Shown here one piece after another: positions 1 to 12,144 of a stretch of 63,005 nucleotides of DNA (position 1 is its first letter; the number at the start of each line of letters is the position of its first letter). Under the pieces are notes generated by a model. That model saw only the letters and a list, made by a program, of their open reading frames with translations. It was not told the DNA's origin and ran no database searches. The DNA is from Salinivibrio sharmensis (lineage in GTDB: Bacteria; Pseudomonadota; Gammaproteobacteria; Enterobacterales; Vibrionaceae). The stretch lies in contig NZ_MUFC01000016.1 of assembly GCF_001995985.1 (NCBI RefSeq), forward strand, positions 258-63,262, written 5' to 3'. Made by a program: the position numbers and the translations under genes.

Positions 1-21
1 TGCCCCGTCAACAGGAAGCGC

Positions 22-49
22 AGTATAGAGATCTCAGTTTTTACCGCAA
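22..49 (-). promoter_or_regulatory. rRNA-operon-type P1 promoter reading out of the window
   Basis: Read on the minus strand there is a -35 TTGCGG (44-49), a 16-base spacer and a -10 TATACT (22-27), followed by GCGCTTCC. A 16-base spacer and a GCGC discriminator directly after the -10 are hallmarks of stringently controlled gammaproteobacterial rrn P1 promoters. An A/T tract at 54-70 lies just upstream of the -35, where an UP element would be. The transcript would leave the left edge, so the gene served (rRNA or a tRNA operon) is inferred, not seen. Confidence 0.55.
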
Positions 50-258
50 CCCCTTTTTTTAAAAAAAATCTCACCTGAACGAAATTCGTACAAAACACCT
101 TTTTTTGTCTATTTTACCCCCTATATTTTGCCGCCAGTGTTCACCTTGGCTTACATGCCCGATCGTATTTTTCACTCTTCTCCACTCAAAATGAGGCATA
201 CATCATAAAAATTGGCTGGTAGCATGGCCTGCCTGTTTCTCACTTGGGAGTCATCGAT

Positions 259-591
259 ATGAAGCATTGGCTTTTTCTAGGGTTTGCTATTGTGGCAGAG
301 GTGATTGCAACCGCATCACTCAAAAACAGTGACGGCTTTTCTAAGCTCGTTCCTTCGATATTAGTGGTGGTGGGATACAGTTTCTCTTTTTATCTACTCG
401 CCCTCACTTTGCGCGCAATTCCTGTAGGCATCGCTTATGCCATATGGGCCGGCGCGGGCGTGACATTGATTGCTTTGATTGGCTGGCTGGTCTTTGACCA
501 AAAGCTGGATACGCCGGCGGTGATCGGAATGGCATTGATTGTCTCTGGTGTGGCCGTGATGAACATATTCTCATCCACCTCAGCACACTGA
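259..591 (+). CDS. Small multidrug resistance (SMR) exporter, EmrE/Qac type
   Basis: Predicted 110-residue inner-membrane protein with four transmembrane helices, the normal SMR size. It should export hydrophobic cations in exchange for protons as an antiparallel dimer. The key EmrE residues fall at the same numbers: proton/drug-binding Glu14 in helix 1, Tyr40, Tyr60 and Trp63, with the IPVGIAYAIWAG stretch typical of the Qac/EmrE branch rather than the SugE/Gdx branch. The ATG at 259 is chosen because GGGAG at 246-250 is correctly spaced; an in-frame TTG at 244 lies upstream of that site. The gene is monocistronic and convergent with groL, sharing one terminator. No guanidine riboswitch is visible upstream. 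Confidence 0.9.
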   Translation: MKHWLFLGFAIVAEVIATASLKNSDGFSKLVPSILVVVGYSFSFYLLALTLRAIPVGIAYAIWAGAGVTLIALIGWLVFDQKLDTPAVIGMALIVSGVAVMNIFSSTSAH

Positions 592-623
592 CGATTAAAA
601 ATAGATTCAGACAGCACACAACG

Positions 624-651
624 AAAAAACCCAGCCGAAGCTGGGTTTTTT
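624..651. terminator. Bidirectional rho-independent terminator, SMR gene / groL
   Basis: The 6-bp stem CCCAGC/GCTGGG (630-645) has a CGAA tetraloop, flanked by A6 on the left and T6 on the right. It can end transcripts in both directions between the convergent SMR and groL genes. Confidence 0.9.
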
Positions 652-671
652 CATTTCAGGGGGAGAGGCGA

Positions 672-2336
<1,665 letters not shown>

Positions 2337-2364
2337 TTACATTATTGATTGGAGGTGAAATGAA

Positions 2365-2655
2365 TTATTCAACGATTGCCATAATGTCGCTTTCAGACAA
2401 GATCAGAACTTCTTGACCCTCGATTTTTTCCGTCTTGGTGCCAAAGCCTTCAGAGAAGATAACAGTGTCACCCACTTGAACGTCCAATGGCTGCACGTTG
2501 CCGTTTTCAAGAATACGGCCTTTGCCTACCGCCAGCACTTTACCGCGGGTAGACTTTTCTGCAGCAGAACCAGTTAACACGATGCCGCCCGCTGATTTAG
2601 ACTCAGCTTCTTGGCGCTCAACGATAACGCGATCATGTAGTGGACGAATGTTCAT
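2365..2655 (-). CDS. groS: Co-chaperonin GroES (10 kDa)
   Basis: This 96-residue protein forms the heptameric lid of the GroEL chamber. It starts [18 protein letters not shown] and carries the mobile-loop segment [18 protein letters not shown], which docks on GroEL, followed by the conserved [14 protein letters not shown]. It is the first gene of the groES-groEL operon and precedes groL by 43 bp. GAGAC on the minus strand just before the ATG (about 2662-2666) is a plausible ribosome-binding site. A sigma-32-type promoter lies about 90-125 bp upstream, so heat-shock induction is expected. Confidence 0.98.
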   Translation of the reverse strand: MNIRPLHDRVIVERQEAESKSAGGIVLTGSAAEKSTRGKVLAVGKGRILENGNVQPLDVQVGDTVIFSEGFGTKTEKIEGQEVLILSESDIMAIVE

Positions 2656-2746
2656 CGGTCGTCTCCTGAATTAGTAATGATGTTCCGTTTGATGAAGTAA
2701 GTATGCACACAGGCCGTACATGCGTCCGGTTCCTGATGTAACTCCC

Positions 2747-2778
2747 TATGTGGGGACGCCCTTTTTCTTTCCCAAGGG
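2747..2778 (-). promoter_or_regulatory. Candidate sigma-32 (heat-shock) promoter for groES-groEL
   Basis: On the minus strand CCCTTGGG (2771-2778) resembles the sigma-32 -35 element CCCTTGAA, and CCCCACATA (2747-2755) resembles the -10 element CCCCATNTA. The 15-base spacer is within the usual range. Its position upstream of groS supports the call. Confidence 0.8.
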
Positions 2779-2873
2779 TTTTACAGCAATTTTTTTGTTT
2801 TTTTAGACTGGCAACTTTCTCCGATTGTGAGGATCCGCTAGGGTAAGCCGTCCCAACCCAGTGATAAGAAACT

Positions 2874-4223
2874 ATGAACGACAAACACGGGCTGCTGTCT
2901 GCCCCGATCAACCTCACATTACGTAAGATGACCGTACCCATGGTATTTGGGCTGTTCGCGATCATCATGTTCAATGTGGTGGATACCTTCTTTATTTCAC
3001 TGCTTGGCACGGAAGCACTAGCTGCGGTGAGCTTCACCTTTCCCATCACCTTTGCGGTCAACTCCATCACGCTCGGATTAGGGGTCGGCATTGCTGCCTT
3101 GGTCGCGCGATTACTCGGCCAGGGCGATCATCAAGATGCTGCGCGGGTCTCGAGTCACGGTTTGATCTTGGCGGTCTTCATGGTGATGGCCGTCGGCTGG
3201 TTGGGGGCGGCCACCATCAACCCAGTGTTTTCCGCGTTGGGGGCAAGCGACAACTTATTGCCGTTAATCCATGACTATATGCAAGTGTGGTACCTCACCA
3301 TTCCATTACTTGTGGTACCCATGGCAGGGAACGCGGCTATCCGTGCCACAGGCGACACGAAAACACCGGCGAAAATCATGATGGTCTCCGGCCTGATTAA
3401 TGGGGCGCTCGACCCCTTACTGATTTTTGGCTTGGGCCCATTTCCCGAGCTGGGTGTGCAAGGGGCCGCCATCGCCAGTGCCGTCAGCTGGGCCGGCGCA
3501 TTAATGGCCGCGCTGAGTATACTTATCCGCCGTGAGCGACTGTTGATGCCGCCGCAATGGAGCAAGCTAGCGACTGATGTGCGTCAGATCCTCAAAATTG
3601 GCATGCCGGCTGGAATGACCAATGCCTTAAACCCAGCCGCAGGCGCCATTTTAATGATGATGCTTGCCTCACAGGGAACAGAAAGCGTTGCCGCCTATGG
3701 CGCCGCTCAACGCATTGAAGCCATTTTATTAATTGTGATGATGGCGATGACGTCATCGCTCACGCCCTTAATGTCGCAAAACTTTGGCGCGCAATATCAC
3801 CAACGGGCCTTTCAAGCGCTGTTTAGCGCGATGCGCTTTGCCATTTTGTTCCAGTTTGCCGTGTACTTGTCGCTGTGGCCTTTTATCGATCTGATTGCGG
3901 ATGTATTCAGTGACGATGTGCGGGTTCAACAAGAAATTGCCCACTATTTGATGGTGGTTCCGGCCAGTTACGGCTTACAAGGCACCTTGATGTTATTGGT
4001 CGGCGGCCTGAATGCCATGAAGCGTTCACTGCATTCGTTCGCTTGCAACCTAGTGCGTTTGTTTGTCTTCCTAGTGCCCTGTGCATGGCTGGGCGGCATG
4101 GTCAACGGCACCCATGGCCTGTTTGCGGGAATCGCCATTGCCAATCTACTGGCCGGTATTATGGCGTACCTGTATGCCCTGGTGCTGCGCCGTCAGATGC
4201 TCGCGTCTTCACTGCCTGCTTGA
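2874..4223 (+). CDS. MATE-family multidrug/Na+ efflux transporter
   Basis: Predicted inner-membrane protein of 449 residues with about 12 transmembrane segments in two related halves, the normal MATE length. Typical segments include LRKMTVPMVFGLFAIIMFN with VVDTFFISLLG in helix 1-2 and the second-half counterpart ILKIGMPAGMTNALNPAAGA. MATE exporters expel cationic drugs using Na+ or H+ gradients; the substrate cannot be inferred here. The gene starts divergently from groS, and its 3' end overlaps the convergent MarR gene by 31 bp. The start ATG follows GTGATAAGAA, so translation signals are modest. Closest to the NorM/DinF-like group by eye, but the subfamily is not certain. Confidence 0.9.
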   Translation: MNDKHGLLSAPINLTLRKMTVPMVFGLFAIIMFNVVDTFFISLLGTEALAAVSFTFPITFAVNSITLGLGVGIAALVARLLGQGDHQDAARVSSHGLILAVFMVMAVGWLGAATINPVFSALGASDNLLPLIHDYMQVWYLTIPLLVVPMAGNAAIRATGDTKTPAKIMMVSGLINGALDPLLIFGLGPFPELGVQGAAIASAVSWAGALMAALSILIRRERLLMPPQWSKLATDVRQILKIGMPAGMTNALNPAAGAILMMMLASQGTESVAAYGAAQRIEAILLIVMMAMTSSLTPLMSQNFGAQYHQRAFQALFSAMRFAILFQFAVYLSLWPFIDLIADVFSDDVRVQQEIAHYLMVVPASYGLQGTLMLLVGGLNAMKRSLHSFACNLVRLFVFLVPCAWLGGMVNGTHGLFAGIAIANLLAGIMAYLYALVLRRQMLASSLPA

Positions 4224-4666
4224 TCCAGTTCATGAACGCGGTGCTGCAACACATCTAGCGCCTGATAAAGCGCTTGATACTGCGCCGCACTGAGTCCCTC
4301 GAGCATGGCTTTTTCCCACTCCAGTACTTTGGGAACAATGGTCTGATAATGGGTGCGGCCTTTGTCGGTCAAATGGACTAACGCGGCGCGCTGATCACCT
4401 TGGCACGCGCGCCGCTCCACTAACTGATGCTGCTCTAAACGGGTAAGCAAGCGCGACACTTTTACTTTATCCAGCCGCGTTTCTGCGGCTAAATCTTTCG
4501 CCATCACGCCATCCCGTGCGCCCAAAGAGGCCAGCACGCGCCATTCTGGACGCGACAATCCAAACTCTGCTTCATAACGTGCCGCAAGACTATCGGCAAC
4601 CAGTTCCGCCGTGTGAACCAGCTTATAAGGCAAAAAGCTATCGAGCGCTAAATGAGGAAGGGTCAT
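4193..4666 (-). CDS. MarR-family transcriptional regulator
   Basis: A 157-residue winged-helix regulator. The DNA-binding core runs from about residue 45 to 110: SRPEWRVLASLGARDG, then MAKDLAAETRLDKVKVSRLL as the helix-turn-helix, then a wing ending in DQRAALVHLTDKGR, all classic MarR features. The ATG at 4666 is preferred; a TTG five codons upstream (4681) is possible, and neither has a strong ribosome-binding site. It is divergent from hmgA with about 250 bp between them, which makes it the obvious local regulator of the homogentisate genes. It also overlaps the MATE gene tail to tail, so control of that exporter cannot be excluded. No ligand is known from sequence. Confidence 0.88.
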   Translation of the reverse strand: MTLPHLALDSFLPYKLVHTAELVADSLAARYEAEFGLSRPEWRVLASLGARDGVMAKDLAAETRLDKVKVSRLLTRLEQHQLVERRACQGDQRAALVHLTDKGRTHYQTIVPKVLEWEKAMLEGLSAAQYQALYQALDVLQHRVHELDQAGSEDASI

Positions 4667-4845
4667 ATCATTTAGTTTCAAGTGAAATCATGTGGAATAC
4701 TTTACGAGAGGCTTCGATAAGATGCAAAGGTAGTGCTTTGTTTACACTTACGGTTTTTAAGCGGCAAAAATACTGAACACAAAAGGTAAATTATTTGTTA
4801 ACAGCGCGTTGCTTTTTCTCGTCTCTGATCGCTAATATAAACGAA

Positions 4846-4871
4846 TAGATTGTTTCTTTTGAAACTATTTG
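4846..4871. promoter_or_regulatory. Imperfect palindrome upstream of hmgA, candidate MarR operator
   Basis: TAGATTGTTTC (4846-4856) and GAAACTATTTG (4861-4871) form an imperfect inverted repeat around TTTT, with a perfect GTTTC/GAAAC core. A TATAAA -10-like hexamer lies at 4836-4841, so a protein bound here would sit over the transcription start of the hmgA operon. Binding by the neighbouring MarR protein is inferred. Confidence 0.4.
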
Positions 4872-4913
4872 GCCGTCCCGGTGAGCACGGCCGCCCAGCA
4901 CAAGGAGCGAGTT

Positions 4914-6053
4914 ATGCGAAAGTGGTTTTCATTCCCCATTCGTGAAGGGGATGCCTCACGTCAAGCCCACTGCGACTTCCCTGAGGGAACCTACGAGCGC
5001 GAGTGTGGCAAAGAAGGCTTTTTTGGCCCGGCCAGTCATATGTATCACCGCCATCCCCCGACGGGCTGGAGCGAGTGGGAAGGGCCATTGCGACCGCATG
5101 CTTTTGATACCAACCGAGTTGAAACTCAAGGCACATCGCCAATGGATGCACCTGTGCTGTTATCCAATGCCAACGTTCAGGTTCGCTTATGGCGCACCGA
5201 TACCGCCATGTCTTATCTAGTGCGCAACAGCGATGGTGATGATTGCTTATTTGTCCATCAGGGCGAAGGCTCGCTGTATTGCGATTATGGCCACTTGCGC
5301 TACACCAAAGGCGATTATTTGATCATTCCTCGCGCCACCAGCTGGCGGCTCGTGCCAGATGAGGCCACCACTTTGCTGATGATTGAAGCGACTCACGGCT
5401 CCTACATGAGCGCCGAACGAGGCATTGTCGGCGAACATGCGGTGTTTGACCCCGCGGTGTTAGAACATGCGCGCATTGACGATAGCTTTAAAGCCCAGCA
5501 ATCCGATAACGAAAGCTGGCAGGTGATGATCAAATCGCGCCAACAGCTTAACCGCGTCACTTATCCTTATAACCCACTCGATGCGGTGGGCTGGAAGGGC
5601 AACCTCACCGTATTCCGACTCAACTGGCGAGATATCCGCCCGTTGATGAGCCATCGTTATCACTTACCGCCATCCGCGCACACCACCTTTGTCGCGCAAG
5701 GTTTTGTGATTTGCACCTTTGTCCCCCGCCCAATCGAGTCGGATCCCGGCGCACTGAAGGTGCCTTTCTACCACAATAACGATGACTATGATGAGGTGCT
5801 TTTCTATCACCAAGGTGACTTTTTCAGCCGCGATAACATTGATGCCGGCATGGTGACCCTACACCCTTGTGGCTTCCCACATGGCCCTCACCCAAAAGCC
5901 TTTGCTGCGGGCAAAAAGCATCAGAAAAAAGAGACCGATGAAGTGGCGGTGATGATCGATACCCGCATGCCACTTGATATGAGCGACGCGGCGAAAGCCA
6001 CCGAACTGACCGATTATGTTTACTCTTGGCGCACGCCAAGTGACGCAGAATAG
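4914..6053 (+). CDS. hmgA: Homogentisate 1,2-dioxygenase
   Basis: Non-haem Fe(II) dioxygenase that opens the ring of homogentisate to 4-maleylacetoacetate in tyrosine/phenylalanine catabolism. The predicted protein is 379 residues, the shorter bacterial type, with a cupin fold. Likely metal-site residues lie in the FYHNNDDYDEVLFYHQGDF segment (His287, Glu294 and His299 are candidates) and in HPCGFPHGPHPK (His317, His323). Exact ligand assignment needs a structural alignment because spacing differs from the human enzyme. The ATG at 4914 has AAGGAG six bases upstream; a longer TTG-initiated reading from 4869 has no such support. First gene of a tight hmgA-fahA-maiA-aacS run. Confidence 0.92.
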   Translation: MRKWFSFPIREGDASRQAHCDFPEGTYERECGKEGFFGPASHMYHRHPPTGWSEWEGPLRPHAFDTNRVETQGTSPMDAPVLLSNANVQVRLWRTDTAMSYLVRNSDGDDCLFVHQGEGSLYCDYGHLRYTKGDYLIIPRATSWRLVPDEATTLLMIEATHGSYMSAERGIVGEHAVFDPAVLEHARIDDSFKAQQSDNESWQVMIKSRQQLNRVTYPYNPLDAVGWKGNLTVFRLNWRDIRPLMSHRYHLPPSAHTTFVAQGFVICTFVPRPIESDPGALKVPFYHNNDDYDEVLFYHQGDFFSRDNIDAGMVTLHPCGFPHGPHPKAFAAGKKHQKKETDEVAVMIDTRMPLDMSDAAKATELTDYVYSWRTPSDAE

Positions 6054-6067
6054 CGAAGGAGAAAGCA

Positions 6068-7054
6068 ATGAAACTGGCTTCACTCAAACACGGACGTGAT
6101 GGCAAATTGATTTTGGTCTCTCGTGACCTTACTCGCGCCGTCCACGCCGACGATATTGCGCCCACACTACAAGCGGCACTCGATAACTGGGCGACACTGG
6201 CGCCCAAACTGACTCAGCGCTACGACGCGCTCAATGACAACCAAGTCAGTGAGTCCTTTGCCTTTGACCCCAGTGTCTGCGACTCACCACTGCCCCGCGC
6301 CTTTCAGTGGGCGGATGGCAGCGCCTACGTTAACCACGTTGAACTGGTGCGCAAAGCACGCGGCGCACAAATGCCTGAGAGTTTTTGGACCGACCCACTG
6401 ATGTATCAAGGCATGTCTGATGGCTTTCTCGGTCCACGTGACGAGATTGAATTGGTGGATGATGCATGGGGCTGTGACTTTGAAGCCGAGCTTGCCGTCG
6501 TCACCGATGATGTGCCCATGCACCTTAGTGCTGACAAAGCGGGCCAACACATTAAACTGCTGATGCTGGTCAACGATGTTTCCCTGCGCAACCTGATCCC
6601 CGGCGAGCTTGCCAAAGGGTTCGGCTTTTTCCAATCCAAGCCCGCCTCTGCCTTTTCGCCGGTGGCGGTTACCCCTGATGAGCTGGGCGATCACTGGCAC
6701 GATCATAAAGTCCACTTACCGATGCATGTCACCCTGAACGGCGAATGGTTCGGCTCGCCCGAGGCCGGTGTCGATATGACCTTTGATTTTGCCGAGCTGG
6801 TCGCCCATGTGGCGAAAAGCCGCCATGTCAGTGCCGGGACTATTATTGGCTCCGGCACCGTGTCCAATACCGATCGCAGTAAAGGCTCGTGCTGCTTAGC
6901 CGAAAAGCGCATGTTGGAAATTATCGACCAAGGCGAGGCAAAAACCCCATTTATGACCTTTGGCGATAGCGTCACCATCGATATGCGCGACAGCCAAGAT
7001 GCGTCTATTTTCGGTGCCATTGAGCAAACCGTGACCCGCTACATTGCCGAGTAA
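6068..7054 (+). CDS. fahA: Fumarylacetoacetase (FAH family)
   Basis: Hydrolyses fumarylacetoacetate to fumarate and acetoacetate, the last carbon-carbon cleavage of the homogentisate pathway. The 328-residue protein has the FAH fold signatures CDFEAELAVVTDD with Glu139 and Glu141 as likely divalent-metal ligands, MLVNDVSLRNL with Asp170 as another, and the substrate-pocket segment GTIIGSGTVSN. It starts 14 bp after hmgA stops, with GAAGGAGAAAGC immediately before the ATG, so they are co-translated members of one operon. A strong intercistronic hairpin separates it from maiA. Confidence 0.94.
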   Translation: MKLASLKHGRDGKLILVSRDLTRAVHADDIAPTLQAALDNWATLAPKLTQRYDALNDNQVSESFAFDPSVCDSPLPRAFQWADGSAYVNHVELVRKARGAQMPESFWTDPLMYQGMSDGFLGPRDEIELVDDAWGCDFEAELAVVTDDVPMHLSADKAGQHIKLLMLVNDVSLRNLIPGELAKGFGFFQSKPASAFSPVAVTPDELGDHWHDHKVHLPMHVTLNGEWFGSPEAGVDMTFDFAELVAHVAKSRHVSAGTIIGSGTVSNTDRSKGSCCLAEKRMLEIIDQGEAKTPFMTFGDSVTIDMRDSQDASIFGAIEQTVTRYIAE

Positions 7055-7061
7055 CCTTGAT

Positions 7062-7086
7062 GCGCGCCTAGTGCCTCTAGGCGCGC
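7062..7086 (+). repeat. Perfect stem-loop between fahA and maiA
   Basis: GCGCGCCTA (7062-7070) and TAGGCGCGC (7078-7086) pair perfectly across a seven-base loop. No T tract follows, so it is more likely an mRNA stability or processing element inside the operon than a terminator. Confidence 0.75.
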
Positions 7087-7114
7087 TTGACGTTGACGCC
7101 GTCTAGGAGCTTGT

Positions 7115-7735
7115 ATGCTGCTTTATGATTACAGTAAGTCGACCGCGGCCTACCGCGTCCGCATCGCCCTTGGCCTTAAAGGCCTCACCTACCAACGAGA
7201 AACCGTGTCCCTGCTGGATAAACACCAGCATAGCGACGCCTATCGTTCGCTCAACCCCGCCGGTTTAGTGCCGACCTTGGTCGATGGCGATGTCACCTTG
7301 AGCCAATCGCTCGCCATTATCGAATACCTCGATGAGCGCTATCCACAGGTCAAACTGCTCCCCAGTGATCCAGTGCAAAAAGCCCAGTGCCGCTCTTTGG
7401 CACTCGACATTGCCTGTGATGTGCATCCACTCAATAACTTACGGGTTCTGCAATACTTAACTGGCCCCTTTGGCCATAGTGATGACGACAAAATCACTTG
7501 GTATCACCATTGGCTAAAACAAGGGTTCGATGGCTTGGAAGCCAAACTACAAGGATTAGACAGCCCCTTTATCGGCGGAGAAGCGCCCAATTTGGCCGAT
7601 ATTTGTTTGGTCGCGCAGCTGTTTAATGCACGCCGATTTGCGTTTGATTTAACGGCCTACCCAACTTTGACGCACATTGAGGCACAGTGCCAAACGCTGG
7701 ATGCATTTATACAGGCACACCCTGATAAGAGCTAA
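7115..7735 (+). CDS. maiA: Maleylacetoacetate isomerase (zeta-class GST)
   Basis: Glutathione-dependent cis-trans isomerase converting 4-maleylacetoacetate to 4-fumarylacetoacetate. At 206 residues it has the GST layout: a thioredoxin-like N-terminal domain (about 1-80) with the glutathione-site segment SKSTAAYRVRIALGLKGL, and an all-helical C-terminal domain. In many zeta-class enzymes the active site reads Ser-Ser-Cys; here it reads Ser-Thr-Ala, a substitution also found in bacterial maleylacetoacetate isomerases. The QSLAIIEYLDERYP motif binds the glutathione gamma-glutamyl group. TAGGAG lies upstream of the ATG. The position between fahA and aacS fixes the function. Confidence 0.93.
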   Translation: MLLYDYSKSTAAYRVRIALGLKGLTYQRETVSLLDKHQHSDAYRSLNPAGLVPTLVDGDVTLSQSLAIIEYLDERYPQVKLLPSDPVQKAQCRSLALDIACDVHPLNNLRVLQYLTGPFGHSDDDKITWYHHWLKQGFDGLEAKLQGLDSPFIGGEAPNLADICLVAQLFNARRFAFDLTAYPTLTHIEAQCQTLDAFIQAHPDKS

Positions 7736-7744
7736 GGAGAGAAC

Positions 7745-9703
<1,959 letters not shown>

Positions 9704-9720
9704 GCTGACGCCATGATCGA

Positions 9721-9748
9721 AAAAGGCCGCATCTTCATGCGGCCTTTT
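9721..9748. terminator. Bidirectional terminator, aacS / fxsA
   Basis: AAAAGGCCGCAT (9721-9732) pairs perfectly with ATGCGGCCTTTT (9737-9748) across a CTTC loop. It sits between the convergent aacS operon and fxsA and can serve both. Confidence 0.9.
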
Positions 9749-9772
9749 GGCTGGGCTTAATCCCGAAATAGC

Positions 9773-10288
9773 TTAGCGCAGGCGATGGTCATCATCGTCA
9801 TCTTTGCGCTCATATTCCCCCTCAAAGGTGTTGCCATCCTCACCACGGCCTCCGCGACGGAAAGGATCCTCCCCGAAAGGGCCTTGCGCATTGCCCCCCT
9901 GATGGAAGCCACCTTGGCTAAAGCCTGCTTGAGACACAGTGACGCGCTTCATCACTTGTTTGGCGAGCGCGGCTCGCGGCCTAGGTAAAAGCACCAACAT
10001 CCCCATCGCATCGGTCATAAAACCTGGCGTTAACAGCAGCACGCCAGCGACGGCCAGCATCACGCCTTCAAGGATTTGCTGAGCGGGTAATTCCCCTCGG
10101 TTGAGCCTGTCTTGCACCGAAGCCAAGGTCATAATGCCTTGGCTTCGCACCAGAGACGCACCGACAAACGCGGTAATCAAAACCAGTGCCAGTGTGGGCC
10201 ACAGCCCCAGCCAGCCACCAACCTGAATAAACAGGCCAATTTCGATCACTGGCACCAAAATAAATAGCAGTAATAAAACTGGAAACAC
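9773..10288 (-). CDS. fxsA: FxsA family inner-membrane protein
   Basis: A 171-residue membrane protein of the FxsA family, named for suppression of phage T7 exclusion by the F plasmid in E. coli when overproduced; its normal role is unclear. The N-terminal half holds the hydrophobic helices (FPVLLLLFILVPVIEIGLFI, then WPTLALVLITAFVGASLVR with the conserved QG), with a third near LAVAGVLLLTPGFMTDAMG. The C-terminal tail is hydrophilic, rich in Gly, Asp and Glu, and low in complexity. The start codon is GTG at 10288, preceded by GAGGTG. It lies divergent from aspA, the same neighbour as in E. coli. Confidence 0.93.
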   Translation of the reverse strand: MFPVLLLLFILVPVIEIGLFIQVGGWLGLWPTLALVLITAFVGASLVRSQGIMTLASVQDRLNRGELPAQQILEGVMLAVAGVLLLTPGFMTDAMGMLVLLPRPRAALAKQVMKRVTVSQAGFSQGGFHQGGNAQGPFGEDPFRRGGRGEDGNTFEGEYERKDDDDDHRLR

Positions 10289-10420
10289 GGTTCACCTCGC
10301 ACTGGAAATTCACTTTTCATCCTAACATCAAAATCACGCAAAAGCCGAATCGGGAAAGTGGATTTACTGCTTGAATCTCGCGGCAAGAAAGCGCATTTTG
10401 TTATCGCCTCCTCTTAGTGC

Positions 10421-10436
10421 TGTGACCGGTGTCAGC
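10421..10436. promoter_or_regulatory. Possible CRP site upstream of aspA
   Basis: TGTGA (10421-10425), six bases, then TCAGC (10432-10436) matches the CRP consensus TGTGA-N6-TCACA fully in the left half and three of five in the right. aspA is catabolite-activated in E. coli, which is why it was noted; the match alone is weak. Confidence 0.3.
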
Positions 10437-10582
10437 CCTTTTCACCGCATCATATGCTCTAATAGCGGCGAAAGGATGTAAGAGACGATACATCCAGCCA
10501 AAATCTCTGAGGAATGGATTCTACAGCAAAATTTGTGGCGACGTTTTAATCATTATAATAACTTTGATGTTAAGGCCAACAC

Positions 10583-12046
10583 ATGTCTCAGACGATTATT
10601 ACACCCAATGATACCCCTACGCTGACTACTGCAACCCGCCTTGAAGAAGACTTACTCGGTCAACGCGCTGTTCCAGCCGATGCGTATTACGGTATTCACA
10701 CCTTGCGCGCCATTGAGAACTTTACCATCTCAAGTACCCGTATTTCAGACATTCCCGATTTCGTACGCGGCATGGTATACACCAAAAAAGCCGCCGCGAT
10801 GGCAAACCAAGAACTCGGCGTGATCCCTTCTGATGTCGGTGACTACATTGTTAAAGCCTGTGACCAGATTTTGGAAACGGGTAAATGCATGGACCAGTTC
10901 CCCTCGGATGTCTTCCAAGGCGGTGCAGGCACCTCAGTGAACATGAATGCTAACGAGGTGATTGCCAACCTTGCGCTTGAACTGATGGGGCATGAGAAAG
11001 GTGACTATGATGTGATTAACCCCAACGATCACGTCAATAAGAGCCAATCCACCAACTGTGCGTACCCAACAGGCTTCCGTATTGCCGTTTACAACAGCAT
11101 TCTCAAGCTAATGGATGCGATTGATTACCTGCAAAAAGAATTCGATGCCAAAGCTGAAGCCTATGCGCATGTCATCAAAATGGGCCGCACCCAGCTGCAA
11201 GACGCGGTACCGATGACGGTCGGGCAAGAATTCAAAGCCTTCTCAGTGCTACTGCGCGAAGAAATCAAAAACATTAAATATACCGCCGCGCTGCTGTTAG
11301 AGGTCAACCTCGGCGCCACCGCGATTGGCACCAAACTGAATGCCGCAGAAGGCTATCAGCAACTGGCGGTGAAACGCCTAGCTGAAATCACAGGCCTGCC
11401 GTGTATCCCAGCAGAAGATTTGATTGAAGCCACGTCAGACTGTGGGTCGTATGTGATGGTCCATGGCTCGCTAAAACGCCTGGCGGTGAAACTATCGAAG
11501 ATTTGTAACGACCTCCGACTGCTCTCCTCGGGCCCACGTGCCGGGCTCAATGAAATTAACCTACCTGAAATGCAGGCCGGCTCATCCATCATGCCCGCTA
11601 AGGTTAACCCGGTGATCCCAGAAGTGGTGAACCAGGTTTGCTATCGCGTGATGGGGAATGACACCACCATCACCTTTGCTGCCGAAGCCGGTCAATTGCA
11701 ACTTAACGTGATGGAGCCGGTGATTGGCCAGGCGCTGTTTGAGTCTATCTCCATTCTGGCGAATGGCTGCCGGAACTTGGGTGAGAAGTGCGTGAGTGGG
11801 ATCACCGTTAACCAAGCCGTGTGCGAACACTACGTGCTTAACTCGATTGGGATTATCACTTATCTTAACCCCTTTATCGGCCACCATGAAGGCGATATTG
11901 TCGGTAAGATTTGCGCCGAAACGGGTAAGAGCGTCAAAGAGGTGGTGCTCGAGCGTGGTTTAATGACCGAGGCGGAGCTGGACGAGATCTTCTCGGTGGA
12001 GAACCTGATGCATCCTAAGTATCGCGGTAAACGCTTTAACGCCTAG
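10583..12046 (+). CDS. aspA: Aspartate ammonia-lyase (aspartase)
   Basis: Tetrameric cytosolic enzyme that splits L-aspartate into fumarate and ammonia. The 487-residue protein carries the fumarase/aspartase superfamily signature [15 protein letters not shown], which contains the catalytic serine loop, plus [12 protein letters not shown] and the [12 protein letters not shown] active-site segment. Length is slightly above the E. coli enzyme (478) because of a longer N-terminus. Fumarate made here can leave through, or be respired with, substrates of the Dcu carrier encoded convergently downstream. AAGG nine bases before the ATG is a weak ribosome-binding site. A terminator shared with the Dcu gene follows. 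Confidence 0.97.
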   Translation: MSQTIITPNDTPTLTTATRLEEDLLGQRAVPADAYYGIHTLRAIENFTISSTRISDIPDFVRGMVYTKKAAAMANQELGVIPSDVGDYIVKACDQILETGKCMDQFPSDVFQGGAGTSVNMNANEVIANLALELMGHEKGDYDVINPNDHVNKSQSTNCAYPTGFRIAVYNSILKLMDAIDYLQKEFDAKAEAYAHVIKMGRTQLQDAVPMTVGQEFKAFSVLLREEIKNIKYTAALLLEVNLGATAIGTKLNAAEGYQQLAVKRLAEITGLPCIPAEDLIEATSDCGSYVMVHGSLKRLAVKLSKICNDLRLLSSGPRAGLNEINLPEMQAGSSIMPAKVNPVIPEVVNQVCYRVMGNDTTITFAAEAGQLQLNVMEPVIGQALFESISILANGCRNLGEKCVSGITVNQAVCEHYVLNSIGIITYLNPFIGHHEGDIVGKICAETGKSVKEVVLERGLMTEAELDEIFSVENLMHPKYRGKRFNA

Positions 12047-12102
12047 TGGGTCAGTCATCAGTGGGTCACTCACAACAGACACCAACCACCTACAGAGACA
12101 AC

Positions 12103-12128
12103 AAGGGCGCTGATAGCGCCCTTCTTTT
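12103..12128. terminator. Bidirectional terminator, aspA / dcuA
   Basis: AAGGGCGCT (12103-12111) pairs with AGCGCCCTT (12115-12123) around GAT, followed by CTTTTAT. It separates the convergent aspA and Dcu genes. Confidence 0.85.
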
Positions 12129-12144
12129 ATACCTTCAATTGCCG

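Noticed and set aside
62-258. Guanidine riboswitch before the SMR exporter
   Set aside because: No ykkC or paired ACGR-loop hairpins are visible, and the protein is of the EmrE/Qac branch rather than Gdx/SugE.
7115-7735. maiA inactivated by loss of the catalytic cysteine
   Set aside because: The Ser-Thr-Ala site differs from Ser-Ser-Cys, but bacterial isomerases commonly have alanine there and the serine is kept, so the gene is considered functional.
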